64,000 bases of DNA from Anaerolineae bacterium (GCA_013178185.1 JABLXC010000006.1:62001-126000), one strand, 5' to 3'; shown: positions 1 to 9,346, counted from the stretch's first letter. Made by a program: numbers and translations. The notes: generated by a model not told the origin, from the sequence alone.

Positions 1-278
1 CGGAGATGGTTGCGGTTTAGTTTTGCCAGTTTGTTAAAGATCCATGCAATTTCGTCATCGATCTGAAAACGATCCAGGAGATGATAGATCAGGTTGCCGG
101 GCGACTCGATGCCCATGATGATCCTTCGCGAAAACAAACGAGGGTCGCGTTGTGGTAAGAGGAGGCGAAATGGCCGGATGATCATTTCGACTTTGCGAGC
201 CCACATATCATCGGTGTCGCATAATGTGCCGTCAATGTCAAAACACAAAGCCCGAATGCGGTCTCGGTCTAGCGGCAT
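1..278 (-). CDS. HAD-superfamily hydrolase, 3' end beyond window
   Basis: Translating the minus strand from the ATG at 278 gives 92 codons open to the window edge. The N-terminus has the HAD motif I, FDIDGTL, with the nucleophile and acid/base Asp pair at about residues 14 and 16. This family uses the first Asp for phosphoryl transfer, usually as a small-molecule phosphatase, phosphonatase or dehalogenase. Motifs II-IV lie outside the window, so the substrate class cannot be set. It starts 10 nt after the small membrane protein ending at 289 and is probably the third gene of an operon led by the C39-peptidase/TPR gene. Confidence 0.8.
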   Translation of the reverse strand, partial: MPLDRDRIRALCFDIDGTLCDTDDMWARKVEMIIRPFRLLLPQRDPRLFSRRIIMGIESPGNLIYHLLDRFQIDDEIAWIFNKLAKLNRNHL

Positions 279-288
279 ACAATCCTTC

Positions 289-435
289 CTACATGAATAA
301 AGTGATTGGCGCGAATATTCGGTTGATTCCAGGAGTGGCGAGGAGCACGATCGCGACAAAAATAGCCAGCAGGCTCAAACCAATACAAATAGCCAGTATT
401 AAAGTGAAGAGCGTGAGAATGATGCGTCGGGCCAT
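289..435 (-). CDS. Small single-span membrane protein, 48 aa
   Basis: The ATG at 435 overlaps the TGA of the upstream C39-peptidase gene (TGATG), so the two are probably translationally coupled. The 48-aa product starts MARRIIL and is almost entirely one hydrophobic helix (about residues 5-34), followed by a short tail and a TAG at 289. I do not recognise a family. The tight packing between the upstream gene and the HAD gene 10 nt downstream supports it as a real gene. It could be a small membrane partner of the membrane-anchored upstream protein. No function is assigned. Confidence 0.55.
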   Translation of the reverse strand: MARRIILTLFTLILAICIGLSLLAIFVAIVLLATPGINRIFAPITLFM

Positions 436-1739
436 CAATTACCAGCTTTTAAGTAGTTCAGCGCATAAATTGCATCGGCGTATCCGGGGTGGGCTTCTAA
501 AGCTTTTTGAAACAGAGGAAGCGCTTCGGCGGTTTGACCGAGTCTGAACAATGCCCATCCTTTCCAGAGCAGCGCTTCCTCAGAATTTGGGGTGACCCTG
601 AGGGCATAATCTGCTACTGTCAACAGGTCTTCGGTTCTCCCACTGTGAAAATAGGCTAGAAATGGCCCAAACTGATAGCGCATCATCCGCTGTGGCAGCT
701 CAAGTTTTCGCGACGTATCGTAAGCGCTGGCTGCTTCCGGGTAACGCTCGAAGTAAACCAGGTTGCTGCCAAGATTAAACCAGGCAAAAGGGTTATTTGG
801 AGAAGATTTTGTTTCGGCATGGGCAGTTTCAAGCGCGTGTTGGCGATTGACGTCCACATCCCAATGCTCTTTGAGGACAGTTTTTATCTCTTCTTCCCTT
901 TCAATTGGATAAACGATTAAATAAGCTCGGTTAAACGCTTGCCAGTTTTCATCTAATTCTGCATAGGTCATGATGCGGTTAGGACCCACAAATGAATCTT
1001 GTGTGATGAAAGTTCCGGAACGGTTGTCATAGCCAGTCAGAACCTGGTAATGTCCAGACCAGCGGTCATCGTTGAACCAGAAACCCTCGGGCAGGTAGAA
1101 TGTCTCTTCAACAATTACAGGGAAACCAGATGCCAGCAACCTGCGCAGCAGGACGATTTCTCCGCCAACGCGAAACTCTGCTCTTAATCCTGGCGTTTGT
1201 TGGTTGACGTAAGAAGTCAATTCGTCAATGTTGACGTTACGGTCTGCACGCAGTGGTTTGATGAGCGCGTTGATGTCTTCTTGGGAACCCTCCCAACCAT
1301 AAAAATGCAGGATCATCGCCAGCGCTGCCGGTCCGCAGCTATTCCAATCCTGCCGTTCATAGGTGGGCGCCGGCAAGCTGACCTGCTCGGGTAGAGGCAC
1401 ATCTGTTGGCGTTGGGGTGTTCAAACTTGTTGGAGTAGCCGGAAACGGCGTTGATTGCAAACGGCTGGGTTGGCTTTGTGTTGGAAGGACCGTGCGGGTG
1501 ATAATTTCGACTTGAGGTTCCGCCAGAACCGGGGTGGGCATTGCCCCAATCGGAAAGATAATCGTTCTCAGAAGCGTCGCGGCGGCATCTACCCTCCAGG
1601 AAAGGCGTTCTTGTACCGCCGGGATGTGGTAAATCATCGAACCCAAAAGCAGCGCAACGGTTAAACCCGACAGCATAAATAGCCATTTTGGAAATTGGTG
1701 AGAAGGGCTCCTTGGCCCCTTTTGACCTTGCATGGGCAT
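435..1739 (-). CDS. Membrane-anchored C39-like peptidase with TPR domain
   Basis: 434 aa. A basic N-terminus and one hydrophobic segment (about residues 19-38) anchor or export the protein. A Pro/Thr-rich linker (about 85-125) leads to a C39-like papain-fold domain (about 125-260). The candidate nucleophile is Cys135 in NSCGPAA, the His is in SGHYQVLTGYD (His230), and an Asp follows. The C-terminus (about 295-430) has TPR-type helical repeats, for example ALLWKGWALFRLGQTAEALP. The layout fits an extracellular cysteine peptidase or a catalytically modified relative with a protein-binding platform. It lacks the ABC exporter domain of bacteriocin-processing C39 proteins. It heads an operon with the 48-aa protein and the HAD gene. 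The target is unknown. Confidence 0.75.
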   Translation of the reverse strand: MPMQGQKGPRSPSHQFPKWLFMLSGLTVALLLGSMIYHIPAVQERLSWRVDAAATLLRTIIFPIGAMPTPVLAEPQVEIITRTVLPTQSQPSRLQSTPFPATPTSLNTPTPTDVPLPEQVSLPAPTYERQDWNSCGPAALAMILHFYGWEGSQEDINALIKPLRADRNVNIDELTSYVNQQTPGLRAEFRVGGEIVLLRRLLASGFPVIVEETFYLPEGFWFNDDRWSGHYQVLTGYDNRSGTFITQDSFVGPNRIMTYAELDENWQAFNRAYLIVYPIEREEEIKTVLKEHWDVDVNRQHALETAHAETKSSPNNPFAWFNLGSNLVYFERYPEAASAYDTSRKLELPQRMMRYQFGPFLAYFHSGRTEDLLTVADYALRVTPNSEEALLWKGWALFRLGQTAEALPLFQKALEAHPGYADAIYALNYLKAGN

Positions 1740-2124
1740 GATTGTATCACAAAGGCAATTGCGTCAGGCAGGCCATGGGGCGCTTTCAACGTTCCAAAGG
1801 CAATTTTATGAGTTCCCCGCTGACTTCCCCCATTTTCTGGTCGTAGAAAATGGGGGAAATAAAAAGGCAATGGATACAGGAAGGTGAGGGATGCGTTTGA
1901 GTTCTGCTAACCGGGTTTCTATGTGGAGAGGATAAAGATATTGATGGGACGATCTGGAGTGAAAATTTGTTGATCTGTACAAACTAATGGTTTACGATAA
2001 AATTATTCAAAACGACAAGAGTTCGGGCATTGGTCTTCCTGGCGGTGGCGGTTCTCACCATTCGCGTTTCACCTGGCTGGAACAAAAAGTAGAAGGCCGG
2101 CGTCTTTTAACAAAAGGAGGAAAG
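1740..2124. other. Divergent intergenic region
   Basis: About 385 bases separate the C39-peptidase gene (minus) from the NBR1-Ig lipoprotein gene (plus). I see no coding signal. It contains a perfect 13-bp hairpin at 1825-1858 (separate entry) and the AAAGGAGG ribosome-binding site of the plus-strand gene at 2113-2120. An in-frame extension of the lipoprotein gene back to 1987 is not credible because it would bury the signal peptide and ribosome-binding site. Confidence 0.6.
1825..1858. repeat. Perfect 13-bp inverted repeat (hairpin)
   Basis: Arms 1825-1837 and 1846-1858 are exact reverse complements (TTCCCCCATTTTC and GAAAATGGGGGAA) around an 8-nt loop. There is no strong T-run on either side, only an A-rich stretch on the plus strand. 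It lies about 86 nt upstream of the minus-strand C39-peptidase start, so it could be a 5'-UTR structure of that gene or a relic terminator. Confidence 0.7.
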
Positions 2125-3264
2125 ATGCGACAAATTCGACCTTTGATCCTATTGGCAATCGCTTTCTCAATATTGTTAAGCGCCTGTAACTTGCCGCGAG
2201 CCGGCAGGGCAACGCCTACCGACTCGGTGATGACCATCGCAGCCAAGACTGTCTCTGCGCAGTTCACTGCTCTGGCCTCACCGGTCACCAGCACCGCGCC
2301 TGCAACGATTACGCCGATCCCCACTGCCACCCGCGCCCCCGCTACTGCAACCCAGCCGCCACCCACTGTGGTGTATATTCCCTGCGACCGGGCTGCTTTT
2401 GTGGCGGATGTTACCATTCCGGATGGTACGATCGTCACACCGAACCAGAGTTTCACCAAGACGTGGCGGCTTCAGAACAACGGCACCTGTACGTGGGGAC
2501 CATCCTACGCGCTGGTCTTTGATTCGGGCGAGGTGATGGGCGGGCCTGCTTCTGTCCCTTTGAATGTATCCGTTGCGCCGGGCGGGGTGGTGGATGTTTC
2601 TGTTAATTTAAAAGCGCCAGCTACTGCCGGTAAATACCGTGGCTATTGGAAACTCCGGAATTCAGCCGGGGCAACTTTTGGGATTGGTGCAAATGCTGCA
2701 ACGGCATTTTGGGTTGAGGTGAATGTCGCGGCAGGTTCCGCTACTCCTACGGCTACTTCTCCCGCTCCCCTGGTGATATATGATTTTGCCAATAACTATT
2801 GTGCAGCTCAGTGGGTAAGCGGCGCAGGGACGCTTCCTTGTCCTGGATCAGATGGCGACGCCAATGGTTTTGTCATCCGGCGCGACAATCCAACCCTTCA
2901 AAACGGTGTATTATATACTGGCCGCGCCCTGGAGACTCATCCTCAATGGGTAGACAATGGCGTGATCACCGGCAAGTTCCCACCTTTAGACGTTCAAAGC
3001 GGATACCGTTTTAGAGCAACCATTGGCTGCTTGAATGGCGGCAACGCGTGCGATCTCATCTTTCAGTTGAACTATCGCGCTAATGGCGGATCCTTGCAGT
3101 CGCTTGGACAGTGGAGTATGAAATATGCCGATGCTCCCAAAGACCTGGATGTGGATGTTTCTGGTCTGGCAGGCAGCTCTGTTGAATTCGTTCTGGCCGC
3201 GATGGCCAATGGACCTTCTGCCCAGGATTGGGCAGTCTGGTTCAGGCCAATTATCATCAAATAG
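2125..3264 (+). CDS. Lipoprotein with NBR1-type Ig-like domain
   Basis: Start chosen at ATG 2125, which has AAAGGAGG 4 nt upstream and opens a clean lipoprotein signal peptide (MRQIRPLILLAI, lipobox LLSAC with Cys22). The 379-aa product then has a Thr/Pro/Ala-rich linker (about 30-85), a 100-aa Ig-like domain of the NBR1 central-domain type (about 88-200, containing TKTWRLQNNGTCTWGPSY), a second short linker, and a C-terminal beta-rich region (about 215-379) with four Cys. NBR1-Ig domains are frequent in Chloroflexota surface proteins. It is probably an extracytoplasmic binding or structural protein. A terminator follows at 3279, so it is likely monocistronic. The ligand is unknown. Confidence 0.75.
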   Translation: MRQIRPLILLAIAFSILLSACNLPRAGRATPTDSVMTIAAKTVSAQFTALASPVTSTAPATITPIPTATRAPATATQPPPTVVYIPCDRAAFVADVTIPDGTIVTPNQSFTKTWRLQNNGTCTWGPSYALVFDSGEVMGGPASVPLNVSVAPGGVVDVSVNLKAPATAGKYRGYWKLRNSAGATFGIGANAATAFWVEVNVAAGSATPTATSPAPLVIYDFANNYCAAQWVSGAGTLPCPGSDGDANGFVIRRDNPTLQNGVLYTGRALETHPQWVDNGVITGKFPPLDVQSGYRFRATIGCLNGGNACDLIFQLNYRANGGSLQSLGQWSMKYADAPKDLDVDVSGLAGSSVEFVLAAMANGPSAQDWAVWFRPIIIK

Positions 3265-3278
3265 CATGATGTCTGGCG

Positions 3279-3312
3279 ACCGGGGGGCGTTGGCCTCCCG
3301 GTTCGCTTTTTT
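3279..3312 (+). terminator. Rho-independent terminator of the NBR1-Ig gene
   Basis: Arms ACCGGGGGGC (3279-3288) and GCCTCCCGGT (3293-3302) pair with one G:U around a 4-nt loop and are followed by a T-run at 3306-3312. It lies 15 nt after the stop codon. Confidence 0.85.
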
Positions 3313-3439
3313 AGGTTTTGGTTTTTTAGAATCCCTTGCTATTCCTGAAATGACTCATTATAAATAGGGGGAAAGAATTTCTGTAAGTTTTCAGGGGTTT
3401 AAGTTTTTTATTTTTGGCTGCTGCAGGCCTTTACAAGCC

Positions 3440-6400
3440 ATGAAGATTTTGTTGATCGAAGGGAATGCCGAGGATTGCCGTCGAATTGAACAGACAGTTA
3501 AACGTTCTGTTCTCGATACGCCAGTTTTGATCTATCAGTCAGATCTGCCTGGATCCCTTGACGCGATACGCTCAGAGCAGCCGGACGTGATTGTTTTTGA
3601 TCCTGTCTTGCCGGGTTGTTCTGCTCTGGACGCACTACGCTCGATCCGAGAGAACGCAGAGGAAATCCCTATCATTGTTCTCGGCGCGTCGAGTGAAGAA
3701 GAGATGGCTTTGCAGGCGGTGAAATCCGGTGCGCAGGCATACCTGGTTAAAGATAACTTAGAATCGATCATGCTGGTTTGTTCGATTCGTAATGCAGTTG
3801 AACAAAAACGGCTTGAAAGAGAATTTCGTCGCAGGATCGCCCTGGAGGAACTGGTTGCCCGCATATCTGCTCGCTTTATTCATCTCAGCCTGGAAGAGAT
3901 CGGTCAAGAGGTTAATGAAACCTTACGACTGCTGGGGGAATTTATTGGCGCGGATGGCGGTTGTGTGCACCTGTTTTCAGCCGATGGCAGAGTCTTGGAA
4001 CGATCTTATGGGTGGGTTGCGCCAGGTCAACCGATTTGCGATTGGGAAAAAGCCGGGATTTCCTGGCGTTCTTTTAGATGGCTTAGGGACGTGCTGGAAA
4101 ATGGGGAGACATTCTATTTTTCCTCTTTGAGCGAATTACCCGAAGAAGCTATTTTTGAACGCAAATTCTTTGGCTCTTGTGCTGTAAAATCGCTTCTCCT
4201 GACCCCCTTCATCCTGAACGGTTTTCTGGCAGGTTCTCTTGGTTTCTACACTGAGAATCGGGAAAAAGAATGGCCTGATTCCGATGTTTACCTGATTAAA
4301 CTTATCCGTGATATTTTTACTAATGTTTTTGTACGCCAACAAGCCGAGAAAGCAAGCAGAAGGAACGAGCAACTTTATCGCACCCTGGCGCATAGTTTGT
4401 TAGACAGCGCTATTTTGGTCTATGATGAAAATGGCAGGCACCTGTTTGCAGAAGGCGGCGCGATAGACCGCTTGGGGATAACCAGCGGCGATCTGTTGAA
4501 CAAAAGTTTTCAGGAAGCCCTCCCAGGATTGAACCTGAAACGCATAGAGAAAGCGTACCGAGAAGCTCTCAAAGGAAAGACCTCCCGGTTTGAGTTCGAC
4601 TGGAACGATTATTCCTTCAATATGCAGGCACTTCCTGTTAAGGGGGAAACTGGCTCTGTTTTTGCTGGAATGGCAATTTTGCAAGACATTACAAGTTTTA
4701 AGCGCTCTCAGAAAGTGCTGCAATCCAGTGAGGAGCGCCTGCGAACGCTGCTAAATAATCTTCCAATAGGGGTTCACCGGAACGCTCCGGGAGCGCGTGG
4801 CGAATTTTTAATGGCGAACCCGGCTTTTTTAAAGATGTTTGGGATCGAATCTGAAGAAATGCTGGCGCAGCTTACGGCTTCTGATCTCTATCCTGACCGT
4901 TCTGACCGCCAGCGATTTTCAGATCTTTTGTTGGAATCAAAAGAAGTTCAATCGCTTCTATTGAAGCTGCGACGTATGGACGGCACAACCCTTTGGGGCT
5001 CGGTGAGCGCGCGCGTGGTATATGATGAAATTGGCGAACCTGCCTATTTCGATAACGTGATTGAAGATATTACCCCTCGCATCGAAGCGGAAAGCGCCTA
5101 TCGCACCCTGGTCGAACACTCGCTTCAGGCATTGTTGATTTTGCAGAATGGACGAGTGGTCTTTGCGAATCCGGCCGTTACGACCATGAGCGGTTACTCT
5201 CTTGAGAATCTTTTGACGCTTTCACCTGCCGAAATCATCAAACTGGTGCATCGGCAAGATCGCCCGATGATATACCGGTCTTTCCGCCGCCTTGAAAACA
5301 AGATGGAAAGGCAGACTCGTCTGGTTTTCAGGATAATGCGGAAAGATGGGGCTGTCCGTTGGATTGATTCGGTAAATGTGGCTGTGGAGTTTCAAGGCAA
5401 GTTTGCTATTCAATTCATCTCTGTGGATGTAACCGAACGCCGTGAAGCTGAAGAAAAATTACGTCGCCGCCTTGCCATGGAGACAATGATATCTTCCCTC
5501 TCCACCCGGTTTATCGACCTCCCAGTTCACAAGGTGGATGCTGAAATTACCCATGCGCTTGGGGAATTAGGACGGTTTACAGAGGCAGATCATTGCTTTC
5601 TAAGATTTTTGGATTTGCAGGATACAGGGCTGAAAACGCATCATCGGTGGCGCTCGCCGGGCTTAAAGCCAGAGCATAACGATGCTTATGAATTCGATAT
5701 CCTTTTGAATGGGTGGGCTCGCAGTGAGATTGCCCAGAATCATCCTTTGTCCATTCAATCTCTTGATGATTTACCCGCGGAAGCTGAAGCTATACGGAAA
5801 TCTCTTATCTCTCTTGGCATTGGTTCTCTCCTGGCTATCCCCCTGGTTTCTCAAAATAAACTGGAGGGCATTCTCGCGCTTGGTATGGAGGATCATGAGA
5901 AGACCTGGCAGGAGGAAGATGTGCACCTCTTGCAGATGGCTGGCGAAATCTTTTTGAATATCATCAGGCGCTGCCATACAGAAGAAGCGTTGCGTAAAAG
6001 TGAAGCCCAGTACAGACTGTTGGCCGATTCTATCCAGGATGTTATTGGTCTGCATGATCTGTATGGAAAAACTTTGTATATCAGCCCTTCTTTCCAAAAA
6101 ATAACAGGTTTGCCTGTTCAAGAGGTACTAAACCGGAATATTTACGAGTTTGTCGCACCTTCAAGTACACCTGGGCTGTCTGATGAAATTCGCGAAGCTC
6201 TTTTACAAGGGAGAGACATCATCTTTGAATGGCGTATCCAGCACAAGGATGGCTCTTTGCTTTGGATCGAGACCCTAGCTCATCCTCTATTGGAACAAGA
6301 CCAGCAGCCAGCGCAATGGATTAGCTCCTCTCGCGATATCACCGAGCGCAGAGAAGCCCGTGAAGCGCTTCGATCTGCCAATTTGAAGCTGCAAGAAACA

Positions 6401-7393
6401 GTAGAACACCTCGAAAGGCGCAACCAGGATTCGAGCTTGCTCATCGCGATGGGCGATATGCTGCAATCCTGCCTTGCACAGGAAGAAATTTATGGAGTAG
6501 CAGAGAAGTATTGCCGGAGGCTTTTTCCGGCTTTTTCGGGGGCTCTCTATTTGCTCGAAGGGCCAGCCCACATGGTTCGAAAGGTTGTATCCTGGGGCGA
6601 TGTCGAAAGTCCGGTGGCCTTTTCAACAGAAAATTGCTGGGCGCTCCGGCGCGGGCGGGCACATTATTATAAAAACCATGGCGACCTGATCTGCCGGCAT
6701 GTGGACCGCTCTACCACAGATTGCTACCTCTGCATTCCATTGGTTGCTTTAGGAGAGACGGTTGGCCTTTTCCACCTGAACAGCCTGGCTGGGTGCACCT
6801 CCGATCACCTGTACCAGTTGGCTGTGATGGTTTCGGAACGCATTGCCCTTGCGATTGTCAATTTGCGTCTGCGTGAGACGCTTCGTGATCAATCCATTCG
6901 CGACCCCTTGACTGAACTTTATAACCGGCGCTACTTGTTAGAAACGATGATGCGAGAACTTTCTCGAGCCAATCGCCGGAAAACCTCCATTGGGGTTATG
7001 ATGATGGATATCGATCACTTTAAGATCTTTAATGACAGCTATGGACATGATGTCGGCGACCATCTCTTGCAATCGCTGGGAATTTACCTTCTCAGAAATA
7101 TCCGAGGTGAGGACGTGGCCTGTCGGTATGGCGGTGAAGAATTTGTCCTGGTGTTGCCTGATACAAATCTCAAAGATTTGATGCGTAGGGCTAACGAGCT
7201 TCGTGAAGGCATCTCCAGGCTTACTGTCTTTCATGCTGGCAAAACGCTAGGCGGCATTACGGTCTCAATTGGGGTTTCCGCTTTTCCCGGACATGGAAGA
7301 ACTATGGAAACCTTGCTGAAGGCTGCCGATCTGGCGCTTTATCGCGCTAAGAATGAGGGGCGCAATCGAATTGCAGAGCCGCCTGAAAGTTGA
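3440..7393 (+). CDS. REC-GAF-PAS multidomain diguanylate cyclase
   Basis: 1317 aa, cytosolic, no membrane segment. Domains in order: receiver (1-120; phosphoacceptor Asp54 in VFDPVLPG, Lys104), GAF (about 140-300), three PAS domains (about 315-675, each ending in a DIT/DVT-type PAC motif), a second GAF (about 685-835), a fourth PAS (about 845-965), a third GAF (about 985-1140), and GGDEF (about 1155-1315). The active site is GGEEF at 1231-1235 and an inhibitory RxxD I-site (RGED, 1222-1225) sits five residues upstream. It therefore probably makes cyclic di-GMP, with product inhibition, in response to several inputs. No EAL domain is present. The cognate histidine kinase is not in the window. 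It may be co-transcribed with the phosphofructokinase gene 33 nt downstream. Confidence 0.9.
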   Translation: MKILLIEGNAEDCRRIEQTVKRSVLDTPVLIYQSDLPGSLDAIRSEQPDVIVFDPVLPGCSALDALRSIRENAEEIPIIVLGASSEEEMALQAVKSGAQAYLVKDNLESIMLVCSIRNAVEQKRLEREFRRRIALEELVARISARFIHLSLEEIGQEVNETLRLLGEFIGADGGCVHLFSADGRVLERSYGWVAPGQPICDWEKAGISWRSFRWLRDVLENGETFYFSSLSELPEEAIFERKFFGSCAVKSLLLTPFILNGFLAGSLGFYTENREKEWPDSDVYLIKLIRDIFTNVFVRQQAEKASRRNEQLYRTLAHSLLDSAILVYDENGRHLFAEGGAIDRLGITSGDLLNKSFQEALPGLNLKRIEKAYREALKGKTSRFEFDWNDYSFNMQALPVKGETGSVFAGMAILQDITSFKRSQKVLQSSEERLRTLLNNLPIGVHRNAPGARGEFLMANPAFLKMFGIESEEMLAQLTASDLYPDRSDRQRFSDLLLESKEVQSLLLKLRRMDGTTLWGSVSARVVYDEIGEPAYFDNVIEDITPRIEAESAYRTLVEHSLQALLILQNGRVVFANPAVTTMSGYSLENLLTLSPAEIIKLVHRQDRPMIYRSFRRLENKMERQTRLVFRIMRKDGAVRWIDSVNVAVEFQGKFAIQFISVDVTERREAEEKLRRRLAMETMISSLSTRFIDLPVHKVDAEITHALGELGRFTEADHCFLRFLDLQDTGLKTHHRWRSPGLKPEHNDAYEFDILLNGWARSEIAQNHPLSIQSLDDLPAEAEAIRKSLISLGIGSLLAIPLVSQNKLEGILALGMEDHEKTWQEEDVHLLQMAGEIFLNIIRRCHTEEALRKSEAQYRLLADSIQDVIGLHDLYGKTLYISPSFQKITGLPVQEVLNRNIYEFVAPSSTPGLSDEIREALLQGRDIIFEWRIQHKDGSLLWIETLAHPLLEQDQQPAQWISSSRDITERREAREALRSANLKLQETVEHLERRNQDSSLLIAMGDMLQSCLAQEEIYGVAEKYCRRLFPAFSGALYLLEGPAHMVRKVVSWGDVESPVAFSTENCWALRRGRAHYYKNHGDLICRHVDRSTTDCYLCIPLVALGETVGLFHLNSLAGCTSDHLYQLAVMVSERIALAIVNLRLRETLRDQSIRDPLTELYNRRYLLETMMRELSRANRRKTSIGVMMMDIDHFKIFNDSYGHDVGDHLLQSLGIYLLRNIRGEDVACRYGGEEFVLVLPDTNLKDLMRRANELREGISRLTVFHAGKTLGGITVSIGVSAFPGHGRTMETLLKAADLALYRAKNEGRNRIAEPPES

Positions 7394-7426
7394 TCATGGT
7401 TCTTGAGAACATTTTTGGAGGAAAAA

Positions 7427-8542
7427 ATGTCTATGTCGATTGGTGTCCTGACGGCTGGAGGGGATACTCCTGGTCTGAATGCTGCTTTACGAGGATTGGG
7501 GAAGGCAGCTGAATCGATCGGGGTGCAGGTCATTGGCTTTTATGACGGATTTCGCGGTTTGATGGAAAATCGTATGCTCCACCTTGAAGGGAGTACTCTT
7601 TCTGGAATTCTCACAATAGGTGGCACGATCCTGGGCACCAGTCGCGACAAACCCGATGCCATGCCGGTTGGGAACAAATTGCTGGATATGACAGAGGCGA
7701 TGGTTTATAACTATCGCCGGAATCACCTGGACGCCCTGGTTTGTTTGGGTGGCGGAGGGACCCAGAAAAGCGCTTATAAGTTGATGAAAAAAGGGCTTAA
7801 CATCATTACCCTGCCTAAAACGATTGACAATGACATCGTTTTAACGGATGTTAGTTTCGGTTTTGATTCGGCGCTTGGAGTTGCCACAGAAGCCATAGAC
7901 CGTTTGCACAGCACGGCGCACAGCCACCACAGGATCATCGTTGTAGAGGTGATGGGGCATAATGCCGGCTGGCTGGCGCTGGGAGCAGGGTTGGCGGGAG
8001 GGGCGGATGTTATTTTGATCCCTGAGATTCCCTATGATATTGCGCAGGTGGCTGAGGCGATTGTGAGACGCAGCCGTGCGGGAAAGCGTTTCAGCATCGT
8101 TGCAGTTTCTGAAGGAGCCATGTCCCGCCAGGATTATGAAGAGTACAAACGGCTACAATCCAACGTCGAGAAGGAAAATAAAAAGGGCAAGAAGAAAGGC
8201 CAGGCTGAACTGCTGGAATTTGAAACCTACCGCCGCGGCAGTACGCTGCGACTGGCAACCCGCCTGGAAGAGCTTACCGCTCTGGAATCGCGTGTGACGA
8301 TCTTGGGACATCTCCAGCGCGGGGGAGCGCCTTCTGCCGCCGACCGTTTGTTGGCAACCCGTTTGGGTACAGCCGCTGTCTTTTTTATTCAAAACCAAAG
8401 GTTTGGCGTGATGATTGCGGCACGCGGCGAAGGCGTAGAGGCGGTCCCCTTAGAAGAGGTAGCAGGCAAACGCCGGGTTGTGCCACTGGATCACCCCTGG
8501 ATAGCGAGCGCCCGCAGTGTTGGCACTTGCCTTGGAGATTAA
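7427..8542 (+). CDS. 6-phosphofructokinase, mixed-donor type
   Basis: Start set at ATG 7427, 5 nt after GGAGG. The in-frame TTG at 7403 has no ribosome-binding site. The 371-aa product is a PfkA-family enzyme converting fructose 6-phosphate to the 1,6-bisphosphate. Seen: the nucleotide loop [18 protein letters not shown] (residues 6-23), donor-site loop GGGGT (108-112), catalytic loop PKTIDND (130-136), and [12 protein letters not shown] enzymes of the E. coli type have GGDGS and PGTIDND, and PPi enzymes have GGDDS with PKTxDND. Here GGGGT is combined with the Lys form, as in the mixed group III clade. The phosphate donor is therefore uncertain. A Lys-rich insertion lies at about residues 245-262. 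Confidence 0.85.
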   Translation: MSMSIGVLTAGGDTPGLNAALRGLGKAAESIGVQVIGFYDGFRGLMENRMLHLEGSTLSGILTIGGTILGTSRDKPDAMPVGNKLLDMTEAMVYNYRRNHLDALVCLGGGGTQKSAYKLMKKGLNIITLPKTIDNDIVLTDVSFGFDSALGVATEAIDRLHSTAHSHHRIIVVEVMGHNAGWLALGAGLAGGADVILIPEIPYDIAQVAEAIVRRSRAGKRFSIVAVSEGAMSRQDYEEYKRLQSNVEKENKKGKKKGQAELLEFETYRRGSTLRLATRLEELTALESRVTILGHLQRGGAPSAADRLLATRLGTAAVFFIQNQRFGVMIAARGEGVEAVPLEEVAGKRRVVPLDHPWIASARSVGTCLGD

Positions 8543-8545
8543 AGA

Positions 8546-8821
8546 TTATCGCTTGTCAAATTTTTTCGATTGGCGGGAAAGTCTCCATTGCCGGATGATT
8601 CTTGTAAGGTCTATCAAGTTCCGGGCTCGCCTGGTTTGATCGGCTTCGTTTTCGCCTTCTGGACTGGCGCTCAATTTTTGGCGGATCTCTTCAGCCAGTC
8701 CTTCACTTAGCCCATTGGCCTGGATGTTTTCCATCCAGGCGACTCGGTCTTCTTCTGGGACGGCCATTCTTGCAATCAGCGCCAGGAGCTGTTTTTCCTC
8801 AGGAGTATTCCGTATAGCCAT
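8546..8821 (-). CDS. Hypothetical protein, 91 aa, charged helical
   Basis: ATG 8821 is preceded by GGAGG at proper spacing. The product (91 aa) is highly charged, predicted helical and without membrane segments. It contains EEIRQKLSASPEGENE and ends in a basic tail. I do not recognise a family. It is convergent with the phosphofructokinase gene (3 nt apart) and about 60 nt downstream of the regulatory-domain protein on the same strand, so it may be the last gene of that operon. Confidence 0.6.
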   Translation of the reverse strand: MAIRNTPEEKQLLALIARMAVPEEDRVAWMENIQANGLSEGLAEEIRQKLSASPEGENEADQTRRARNLIDLTRIIRQWRLSRQSKKFDKR

Positions 8822-8884
8822 TTTAAACCTCCATAGCGGTATTATACCGGCTTTGGGTATTTCTCTTTAAAGGCAAGAGCCTGC

Positions 8885-9346
8885 TTATCGCCACTCAAGG
8901 CGAGGCAACGGGTGATCCGGGCGCTGATCGGTGGGGACGTAAATCGTGCCCAAATCCGTTATGCCGCCCCTGTGAATTTCGATCGGCGCTTCATACCCCG
9001 CAAACATCCAGGTGATTACAATTGTCTGGTTGCCAACCGGGATCCCCCGGATTTCAAAGTAACCGTTTTGGTCTGTGTTTGTCTCCAATTTTGTGTACTC
9101 AACAGTGATGCTTGCTGGAACCGGCTTACCTTCTTTGTCGAGGATGACCCCCCTTACGGTGCCCTCTCCGACAATAAACGTAGCGGTATGGGATTGAAAA
9201 AAATTTGCCAGCGCGAGGCCTAATAAAAGAATTGCTAAGATACCGATTGTCAACCGCATCCGACGTCTTGCACTGTTCGGGTCAGGGAGGCGCGGGGGGA
9301 TCCCTTCCTTGAATTGGTCCAATGAGGGTGAATCTTCGTAAGACAT
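8885..9346 (-). CDS. Membrane protein with carboxypeptidase-regulatory-like domain
   Basis: The open frame extends upstream to 9442, but that would overlap the pilin-like gene. ATG 9346 (MSYEDSPSL), 16 nt after that gene, is the better start and gives 153 aa. After about 30 polar residues there is one transmembrane segment (RLTIGILAILLLGLALANFF, about 29-50). The outside domain (about 62-135, GTVRGVILDKEGKPVPASI through YFEIRGIPVG) is a carboxypeptidase-regulatory-like beta sandwich, a fold usually used for binding or structure. It lies in an operon with the pilin-like protein, so a role in a surface structure is possible. Confidence 0.65.
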   Translation of the reverse strand: MSYEDSPSLDQFKEGIPPRLPDPNSARRRMRLTIGILAILLLGLALANFFQSHTATFIVGEGTVRGVILDKEGKPVPASITVEYTKLETNTDQNGYFEIRGIPVGNQTIVITWMFAGYEAPIEIHRGGITDLGTIYVPTDQRPDHPLPRLEWR

